A stretch of DNA of 11,334 nucleotides, taken from JBBECE01 sp964574935. Lineage in GTDB: Bacteria > Pseudomonadota > Alphaproteobacteria > Rhizobiales > Devosiaceae. Where the stretch lies: the NCBI GenBank assembly GCA_964574935.1, contig CAZNOZ010000057.1, positions 1-11,334 of the forward strand, written 5' to 3'. Below the pieces are notes generated by a model that did no database searches, was not told the origin of the DNA, and was given only the letters and a program-made list of their open reading frames with translations. The translations under genes and the position numbers were made by a program. The first letter of the stretch is position 1, and the number at the start of each line of letters is the position of its first letter. Of this stretch, positions 6,138-11,334 are shown in pieces.

Positions 6138-6782
6138 ATGCTCGCACGCCTGACCCTCGCAACCCTGGCGATGGTCGCGGTGGTCGCGGCCTCGAATTTC
6201 CTGGTGCAGTTTCCGGTCCGGCTCAGCCTCGGCGCCGTCAATCTCGCCGATACGCTGACCTGGGGCGCCTTCACCTATCCGGTCGCGTTCCTCGTCACCG
6301 ATCTGACCAACCGGCAATTCGGGCCGGGCCCGGCGCGGCGGGTGGTCTATGTCGGCTTCGCTTTGGCAGTCGTGCTGTCGGTGCTGCTGGCGAGCCCGCG
6401 CATCGCCATCGCCTCAGGCACGGCGTTCCTCATTGCCCAGCTTCTCGACGTGAGCGTCTTCGATCGGCTCAGGGCCGGGCGCTGGTGGCGGGCCCCGCTC
6501 GTCTCCTCGCTGATCGGCTCGGTGCTCGACACGATCGTGTTTTTCTCGCTCGCCTTCGCCCCCGTCTTCGCCGGCCTCGACGCGCTGTTCGGGTTCGAGG
6601 ACGGCTCGCTCGGCTTTGCGGCGCCGTTCCTGTCGGTGGGGGCTCAGGTGCCGCTATGGACGTCGCTGGCGGCCGGCGATTTTCTGGTCAAGCTCGCCGT
6701 CGCCGGCGTGCTGCTGATCCCCTACGGGGCGCTGAGGCGTCTGGTCACCGACGGTGTGCTCACGGCGCGCGGCACCGGCTAG
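6138..6782 (+). CDS. Queuosine precursor transporter, VUT/YhhQ family (COG1738)
   Basis: Inner-membrane protein of 214 residues with about six hydrophobic spans: near 5-24, 41-55, 69-85, 88-105, 122-146 and 175-197. Hallmarks of the VUT family are the early SNFLVQFPV, the charged loop DTLTWGAFTYPVAFLVTDLTNRQFG (38-62), SGTAFLIAQLLDVSVFDRLR (93-112) and the late GDFLVKLAVAGVLLIPYGAL. E. coli YhhQ imports preQ0/preQ1, used to make queuosine in tRNA. Transport of a queuosine precursor here is inferred from family. The ATG at 6138 is chosen because the family similarity starts there; the ribosome site is weak. It follows rpmB by 59 nt, and no preQ1 riboswitch is recognisable in that gap. Its TAG stop overlaps the stop of the convergent gene. 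Confidence 0.9.
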   Translation: MLARLTLATLAMVAVVAASNFLVQFPVRLSLGAVNLADTLTWGAFTYPVAFLVTDLTNRQFGPGPARRVVYVGFALAVVLSVLLASPRIAIASGTAFLIAQLLDVSVFDRLRAGRWWRAPLVSSLIGSVLDTIVFFSLAFAPVFAGLDALFGFEDGSLGFAAPFLSVGAQVPLWTSLAAGDFLVKLAVAGVLLIPYGALRRLVTDGVLTARGTG

Positions 6783-7564
6783 CCCGCCTCGCCCGCCCCC
6801 TCTGCCGGCCAGCGCGGCACCAGCACCACCAGCCCCCACACCGACAGCAGCCCGAAGACGGCCAGGATCGCTTCGACCGTCCAGACATGGGCCGCGGTGG
6901 TCAGCCCGTAGCCGAGCCCGGCCCAGACCGCGACCGTGTCGAGCCCGGTTTTCATCGCGAACGCCACCCACAACCAGCGCACCGCCCCCGTGCGCGCCGC
7001 CAGGAGGATCGCGGTGCAGGAGAAGACGTGAACCGCGATGGCGGTCGCCCGCTCGACGCCGGCCGCCGGTGCGATGGTCCAGTCGATCGGCCCCAGCGCC
7101 GCCAGCGCCTCCGGCGGGATGCTGGCGGGGGCCATAATCACGACCAGCCAGTTGGCGAGTGCGCCGATCCCCAGCAGGGCCGCTTCCGTTCCTCCGAAGC
7201 CGACCCCGAGCGCCAGCGCGCCCTCCCGGTCCAGCCGCCGCACGGGCCCGACATAAAGGGCAATGAGGTAGACAACCAGGCACTCGAAGATCCCGGTCAA
7301 CAGGCCGATATAGACGAAGAAAGCCCCGGCGCCCACGCCCGCCGGCAGGCTGCCGGTCAGCGCCGTGTAAACGGGGGTGTTGAAGGACAGGGCCCAGGCG
7401 ACCTTGAGGGCGATCGCGAAGACCCAGAGCCCGCCCCCGATCGCCATGGCGCCCCACACCGGTCCCAGCCGCATCCGGGCGAAAACGAACACGGCGATCG
7501 CGACCGCCAGCATCCCCAACGCCGAAACGATGTTGGGCGCCATCGCGACGAGATCGGGGGTCAT
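6779..7564 (-). CDS. Multi-span membrane protein, YhfC-like putative intramembrane metalloprotease, possibly inactive
   Basis: Protein of 261 residues, almost entirely hydrophobic, with about seven or eight membrane spans. The segment ALGVGFGGTEAALLG (118-132), VERATAIAVHVFSCTAILL (170-188) and WVAFAMKTGLDTVAVW (199-214) follow the three-motif order of YhfC/DUF2324 proteins (related in logic to CPBP proteases). As I remember the family, the first motif is GHGGxEA and the third has His-x3-Asp. Here Phe123 and Lys205 stand in the expected His positions, while Glu127, Glu171, His179 and Asp209 remain. Catalysis is therefore doubtful. The start is ATG at 7564 with GGAG 9 nt upstream. It stands 149 nt downstream of the phytase-like gene, so it may be the tail of that operon or independent. 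The family assignment is probable, the activity unknown. Confidence 0.7.
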   Translation of the reverse strand: MTPDLVAMAPNIVSALGMLAVAIAVFVFARMRLGPVWGAMAIGGGLWVFAIALKVAWALSFNTPVYTALTGSLPAGVGAGAFFVYIGLLTGIFECLVVYLIALYVGPVRRLDREGALALGVGFGGTEAALLGIGALANWLVVIMAPASIPPEALAALGPIDWTIAPAAGVERATAIAVHVFSCTAILLAARTGAVRWLWVAFAMKTGLDTVAVWAGLGYGLTTAAHVWTVEAILAVFGLLSVWGLVVLVPRWPAEGAGEAG

Positions 7565-7635
7565 GGGGCCGTTCTCCGGCGGGTGTTGCGGATCACCCTA
7601 GCTTCCGGCGGCGCCCATCCGCCAGCCCGAGGCTC

Positions 7636-7658
7636 GGCAATCCCCAACCGTCATTGCC
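7636..7658. repeat. Short inverted repeat in the gap after the phytase-like gene
   Basis: GGCAAT (7636-7641) and ATTGCC (7653-7658) surround an 11-nt loop, with a possible bulged extension CCGAGG/CCTCGG. It lies about 55 nt past the stop of the phytase-like gene on the minus strand, where a terminator could be expected. No T-run follows, so termination is only a suggestion. Confidence 0.25.
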
Positions 7659-7713
7659 TCGGCGGGTTCGCGCCTTGCGACGACGGTGAAAGACAGGCCA
7701 CCCCGGACCGCAT

Positions 7714-8712
7714 CTAGTCGGGCACCGTGAACTGCAGCAGCAGGGTGCGCTCGAAGTCGTTGAAATTGTCGTCGGAGATCATTGTCAGGATCGTCTCGCC
7801 GGCGGGCCCGGTGCTGACGGCGAGGCCTTCCATGTTGTCGATCTCGCCCCCCGAGGCGCTCAGGATCACCTCGCCGGTCAAGGTCGCGCCGGGCACCACC
7901 TGATCGGCGGGAATGCGCCGCAATTGCATGCGGAAGGAAAACAGCGCCACGCCCCGTTCGAGGATATAGAGCTCGCCGCCGGGGCCGAAGGCGCAGGCGG
8001 TGGGGCTGAGCCCGTTGGCGCGGGCGAGGTGCACCGGGCCGCGGTCGAGCCGGCCCAGCAACCAGGCGTCCTCGCCGCTGCGGGGCGCCTGCTCGGTAAT
8101 CAGCAGCGTCGAACCGGCGATCGGCGAGGCATCGGTGGCGATGCACACCGATTCGAGCGACTGGTTGCCGCGATAGGCGCCGAGCCAGTCCGGGATGGCG
8201 ACGGGCCGCGCGGGCCCCGCCGGCCGGCCGGCCGCCAGGTCGAAATCGTCGACCCGGGTGAGATTTTCGAAGCCCACCCGGACGGCGGCCGGGGCGCCAC
8301 CGCGCCAGATCGTATCGAGGGCCTCGGCGTCGCCGGTATAGGCTGAGCCGAGGTCGTTGCCGCGGGCGTCCTTGATCGCGGTGATCTCGCTTCCGGCCAG
8401 CGCCAGCGGGGCGCCGTCGTCGTCGGTGAGCAGACGGGTCGACACGAAAAAGCCCTCGTCGGTGACCATCGCCAACTCGCCCCCGGCGCCCACGAAGGTG
8501 ATGTCGGAAAGCCCACCGAATTCCGGGTCGGAGGAATTGAGCTCGAGCCCGCCGCGCCACAGCAGCTCGTCGACCGGCTGGCCCGGCGCGGCGCCCCTGA
8601 AGTTGACGATCGGCATCGCGGTGATGGTGATCGGCCGGGCCGCGGCGGGCATCGGCAGGAGGCCGAGCAGCACGCCGGCGAACAGGGCGATTGCGCCGCC
8701 GGATTTTCTCAC
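7714..8712 (-). CDS. Esterase-like activity of phytase family protein, exported
   Basis: Protein of 332 residues with a signal peptide (MRKSGG, hydrophobic 7-20, cleavage near AAA-RP at 25-27). The mature protein fits the phytase-like esterase domain (PF13449), a beta-propeller-type family. Recognisable landmarks are FGGLSDI (65-71), an NQSLES motif at 183-188, YILERG (249-254), DNMEGLAV (292-299) and SDDNFNDFERTLLLQF (313-328). Proteins of this family are annotated as phosphoesterases, but their natural substrate is mostly unproven. The start is a GTG whose last bases overlap the cobT TGA (GTGA, 8712-8709), so translation is probably coupled to cobT. The association next to cobT is, to my knowledge, common in Hyphomicrobiales; no direct link to B12 synthesis can be read from the sequence. 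Confidence 0.88.
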   Translation of the reverse strand: MRKSGGAIALFAGVLLGLLPMPAAARPITITAMPIVNFRGAAPGQPVDELLWRGGLELNSSDPEFGGLSDITFVGAGGELAMVTDEGFFVSTRLLTDDDGAPLALAGSEITAIKDARGNDLGSAYTGDAEALDTIWRGGAPAAVRVGFENLTRVDDFDLAAGRPAGPARPVAIPDWLGAYRGNQSLESVCIATDASPIAGSTLLITEQAPRSGEDAWLLGRLDRGPVHLARANGLSPTACAFGPGGELYILERGVALFSFRMQLRRIPADQVVPGATLTGEVILSASGGEIDNMEGLAVSTGPAGETILTMISDDNFNDFERTLLLQFTVPD

Positions 8713-10601
8713 CCGGCGCGCCGCCGCTCGGCGGGCTCATCGGGATGCTCCTCGAACAGCGCCGCGAGATTGTCGGTCAGGGCCCCGGCCAGCTCGTCGG
8801 CATCCAGCAGCGTCACCGCCCGCCGGTAGTAGCGGGTGACGTCGTGGCCGATGCCGATGGCGATCAGCTGCACCGGCGAGCGGGTCTCGATGTCCTCGAT
8901 CACGAACCGGAGGTGGTTTTCCAGATAGTTGCCGGCATTGACCGACTGCGTTGAATCGTCGACCGGGGCGCCGTCGGAGATCACCATCAGGATGCGGCGG
9001 CTCTCGGGCCGGGCGAGCAGGCGCTTGTGGGCCCATTGCAGCGCCTCGCCGTCGATGTTCTCCTTCAGGAGCCCCTCGCGCATCATCAGGCCGAGATTGC
9101 GCTTGGCGTGCCGCCAGGGGATGTCGGCGCCCTTGTAGACGATGTGGCGGATGTCGTTGACGCGGCCGGGATTGGGCGGCCGGTTGGCCTGCATCCAGGC
9201 CTCCCGCGAGCGCCCGCCTTTCCAGGCGCGGGTGGTAAAGCCGAGAATCTCGACCTTGACGCCGCAGCGTTCGAGGGTCCGGGCGAGAATGTCGCCGCAG
9301 ATCGCCGCGATGGTGATCGGGCGCCCGCGCATGGAGCCGGAATTGTCGATCAGAAGCGTCACCACGGTGTCGCGGAAGGCCATTTCGCGCTCCGCCTTGA
9401 AGCTCAGGGGCTGCATCGGATCGGTGACGACCCTGGCCAGACGGGCGCTGTCGAGCACCCCTTCCTCAAGATCGAACTCCCAGGACCGCGCCTGCTGCGC
9501 GAGCAGGCGCCGCTGCAGCTTGTTGGCGAGGCGGGCAACGGCGCCGGCGAGATGTTCGAGCTGGGTGTCGAGCAGCGAACGGAGCTGATCGAGCTCGTCG
9601 GGCGGGCACAGCTCGTTGGCGGCGACGATCTCGTCGAAGCGGGTGGTGAACACGCGGTAGTCGGGCAGGTTGCGGAAGTCGGGCGGCGGGGAGTCCTCGG
9701 GGCGGGCGAGCGGCGGCTCCTCGCCCTCGAGCTCGGCGATCTCGTCGGTGTCGATCTCGGTGGCGTCGGCATCGGCCGGTTCGGCTTGCATCGCGTGCTC
9801 GGCTTCGCCGGGTTGGGTCTCGGCGTCCATCTCGTCGGTGGCGCCGTCGGCGCCTTCCGGTTCCGCCTCCGAGCCGGTGCGCTGCTCCTGGTCGGTGCCG
9901 GTCTCGGTATCTTCGGCCTCGTCCCCTTCATGGGCGGCGGGATCGACGTCGGGCACCAGGTCGAGGGCGCGGATGAGCTCGTGGACGGCCCGGGCGAACC
10001 CCTCCTGGTCGTCGAGCCGCTCGGTGAGGGTCGCCAGCGAGCCGCCGGCGTCCTGTTCGATCCTGTCCCGCCAGTGCTCGACCACCGCCTCGCCGCTCGG
10101 CGCCACGTCGATGCCGGCGAGCTGCTCGCGGGCGATCAGCCCGAGCGCCTCGGCCAGGGGGGCGTCGTCGGCCGACGTGATGGCGCCGGCATTGGCGCGA
10201 TGCAGGCGCTCCTCGATGGCGCTGGCGATGTTGGCCCGCATGCCGGGCAGACGCTGGCAGCCGAGCGCGTCGAGGCGTGCGGCCTCCGCGGCGTCGAAGG
10301 CGGCGCGGGCGTCGGGGTCCATGGGGGCGAGGCGGCGATGCACCGAGGCGTCGTGGCAGGCCAGCCGCATGGCCATCGAGTCGGCCTGGCCGCGCGCCAC
10401 GGCGATGTCGTTGGGGGTCGGCTGGCGGCTGAGGGTGCCCAGCCGCGCCCGGTCGCGGGTCAGAATCGGCCGGTCGGCGGTGAACGCCACGTCGAGATCG
10501 CGCTGGGCGGCGATGGCACGCATGGTGATGGAGACCGCCGTCTTGAACGGGCCGGTCGGGTCGGGCCGGTTGGGCTTGGAAGGGGCGCCGGGTGCGGGCA
10601 T
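8709..10601 (-). CDS. cobT: Aerobic cobaltochelatase subunit CobT
   Basis: Cytoplasmic subunit of the ATP-dependent cobaltochelatase CobNST, which inserts Co2+ into hydrogenobyrinic acid a,c-diamide in oxygen-dependent B12 synthesis. CobT pairs with the AAA+ subunit CobS as a chaperone-like ring. The 630-residue length is typical. The N-terminal helical part is residues 1-220; an acidic linker of about 80 residues rich in Glu/Asp (225-305) follows. A C-terminal von Willebrand A-type domain has the MIDAS DNSGSM (419-424) and SDGAP (542-546), plus GFTTRAWKGG and GVKVEIL characteristic of CobT. The start ATG overlaps the stop of the upstream phosphatase gene by one base (TGATG). It should not be confused with the E. 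coli gene also called cobT, a phosphoribosyltransferase. The protein looks intact. Confidence 0.97.
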   Translation of the reverse strand: MPAPGAPSKPNRPDPTGPFKTAVSITMRAIAAQRDLDVAFTADRPILTRDRARLGTLSRQPTPNDIAVARGQADSMAMRLACHDASVHRRLAPMDPDARAAFDAAEAARLDALGCQRLPGMRANIASAIEERLHRANAGAITSADDAPLAEALGLIAREQLAGIDVAPSGEAVVEHWRDRIEQDAGGSLATLTERLDDQEGFARAVHELIRALDLVPDVDPAAHEGDEAEDTETGTDQEQRTGSEAEPEGADGATDEMDAETQPGEAEHAMQAEPADADATEIDTDEIAELEGEEPPLARPEDSPPPDFRNLPDYRVFTTRFDEIVAANELCPPDELDQLRSLLDTQLEHLAGAVARLANKLQRRLLAQQARSWEFDLEEGVLDSARLARVVTDPMQPLSFKAEREMAFRDTVVTLLIDNSGSMRGRPITIAAICGDILARTLERCGVKVEILGFTTRAWKGGRSREAWMQANRPPNPGRVNDIRHIVYKGADIPWRHAKRNLGLMMREGLLKENIDGEALQWAHKRLLARPESRRILMVISDGAPVDDSTQSVNAGNYLENHLRFVIEDIETRSPVQLIAIGIGHDVTRYYRRAVTLLDADELAGALTDNLAALFEEHPDEPAERRRAG

Positions 10602-11071
10602 CAGTATGTAGCGCCTCGGTTTTTGCTGGCGGCTTCGGTGATTTCTTTCGCGATACTCGGCATGACCTGATCCAGCAGAGCCAGGCAGTCGCGATAGCCG
10701 GCCAGTCCGAGGTCGTAGGGGTCGGGAATCCCGCCTTGCCCCTCGTTGGCGACCACAACTCTCGCTGAAATGTGCCCGAAGACAGAACGGACCTCACTGG
10801 CCTCGTCATGGCCGACACAAACGATCCACTCGAACTGCTCGATATCCAAATCTCCAATCCAGCGGCTGACATGGCCGCTCAGATCAACGCCGCGTTCCTT
10901 CAGACAGGCGAGAGAACGGCTGTTGGCGGGCCGGCCGGCCAACTCTCTACTCACGCCGGCACTCTCAACCGGGAAAGCGGGGCCAAGGTGCTGCTGAAGC
11001 ACCGCCTGCATCATCGGGCTGCGGCTGATATTGCCGACACAGACGCAGAGAACCTTTCCATCCGGGGTCAC
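10601..11071 (-). CDS. Low-molecular-weight protein tyrosine phosphatase family protein, inserted between cobS and cobT
   Basis: Protein of 156 residues, the usual size of the low-molecular-weight phosphatase family. The P-loop CVGNISRS (11-18) keeps the nucleophile Cys11 and Arg17; the second cysteine common in this loop (CxGNxCRS) is Ser16. The general-acid Asp117 lies in IPDPYDLG (115-122). SAGV (37-40) and LSGHVSRWI (64-72) are also family-like. It should remove phosphate from a phosphotyrosine or small phosphorylated target; arsenate reduction, done by relatives, cannot be excluded. The start is GTG at 11071: the P-loop follows at residue 11, and it is 14 nt after the cobS stop. A longer frame into cobS has no family character. 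GC is lower than its surroundings (about 61% by hand count over 10621-11040), with AT-ending codons, hinting at acquisition. Confidence 0.88.
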   Translation of the reverse strand: MTPDGKVLCVCVGNISRSPMMQAVLQQHLGPAFPVESAGVSRELAGRPANSRSLACLKERGVDLSGHVSRWIGDLDIEQFEWIVCVGHDEASEVRSVFGHISARVVVANEGQGGIPDPYDLGLAGYRDCLALLDQVMPSIAKEITEAASKNRGATY

Positions 11072-11085
11072 TTGCGGGCGGCGCC

Positions 11086-11334
11086 TTACGCCGAAATCGC
11101 CAGATTCGCCGCGCTCTCGGGCAAATCCTCGCCGAACACGCGCTGGTAGAATTCGGCGACCACGGGCCGCTCCAGCTCGTCGCACTTGTTGACGAAGGTC
11201 AGCCGGAAAGCGAGCCCGACATCGCCGAAGATCTGGGCGTTCTCGGCCCAGGTGATGACCGTGCGCGGGCTCATCACCGTCGACAGCTCCCCGTTCATGA
11301 AGGCCGAACGTGAAAGGTCGGCGAGCCGCACCAT
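11086..11334 (-). CDS. cobS: Aerobic cobaltochelatase subunit CobS, C-terminal part (cut by window edge)
   Basis: C-terminal 82 residues of the AAA+ ATPase subunit of the CobNST cobaltochelatase. The visible part, including VRLADLSRSAFMNGELSTVMS, PRTVITWAENAQIFGDVGLAF and NKCDELERPVVAEFYQRVFGE, closely matches the CobS end as I know it. The STVMSPR region is the conserved segment of the AAA+ lid/sensor area. The ATPase Walker motifs lie outside the window. The gene ends in TAA at 11086-11088, and the phosphatase gene starts 14 nt later on the same strand, so cobS heads the visible operon. The Met at the window edge is internal to the protein and not its start. Confidence 0.95.
   Translation of the reverse strand: MVRLADLSRSAFMNGELSTVMSPRTVITWAENAQIFGDVGLAFRLTFVNKCDELERPVVAEFYQRVFGEDLPESAANLAISA

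Noticed and set aside
5742..6317. A minus-strand open frame covering rpmB
   Set aside because: rpmB is certain on the plus strand, and the antisense product is charged low-complexity sequence with no recognisable domain.
5924..7717. A 597-codon plus-strand open frame crossing rpmB, the transporter and the convergent gene
   Set aside because: It spans three real genes in the wrong frame and is Arg/Pro/Ala-rich noise typical of high-GC DNA.
9027..10670. A 547-codon open frame on the plus strand opposite cobT
   Set aside because: Antisense shadow of cobT; Gly/Val/Leu-rich low-complexity translation without family features, whereas cobT is unmistakable.

Overview
The window is high-GC DNA from an alphaproteobacterium, most likely of the order Hyphomicrobiales (Rhizobiales). 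The evidence is the gene content and order: a 7Fe ferredoxin (fdxA), an S4 RNA-binding protein, a SUV3-like helicase with a long acidic/basic tail, a DUF3108 protein, rpmB, an esterase-like phytase-family protein and the cobalt chelatase genes cobT/cobS. I recall this neighbourhood from that order. Genus cannot be told from the sequence alone.

Layout. (A) 1-3883, minus strand: helicase -> S4 protein (GTGA stop/start overlap) -> fdxA (start at 125, cut by the window edge). The helicase reading frame contains a 100-N assembly gap (1236-1335) inside a tandemly repeated Glu/Ala/Pro-rich segment. (B) 3884-4268: non-coding, with a perfect inverted repeat, helically phased CCGAA(A)TCC repeats and a candidate helicase promoter. 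(C) 4269-5604, minus strand: a small unrecognised secreted protein and, upstream of it, an exported DUF3108 protein. (D) 5794-6782, plus strand: rpmB (ribosomal protein L28) and a VUT/YhhQ-type queuosine-precursor transporter. (E) 6779-7564, minus strand: a multi-span membrane protein resembling the YhfC putative intramembrane metalloprotease family. It converges on the transporter gene and shares its CTAG stop tetranucleotide. (F) 7714-11334, minus strand: a tightly packed operon, cobS (partial) -> low-molecular-weight tyrosine phosphatase -> cobT -> exported esterase-like phytase-family protein, with a 14-nt gap, a 1-nt overlap and a 4-nt overlap between successive genes.

Together: CobS and CobT are the AAA+ and MIDAS subunits that work with CobN to insert cobalt in aerobic B12 synthesis. 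The helicase/S4 pair and L28 belong to RNA and ribosome biology. FdxA is an electron carrier. The queuosine transporter supplies a tRNA-modification precursor.

Most of the window is a conserved housekeeping block. The less ordinary elements are the phosphatase gene inserted between cobS and cobT, which has lower GC and AT-ending codons; the repeat-associated gap in the helicase tail; the YhfC-like protein that appears to lack expected metal ligands; and the structured region upstream of the helicase. I saw no CRISPR array, tRNA, rRNA, insertion sequence or phage gene.
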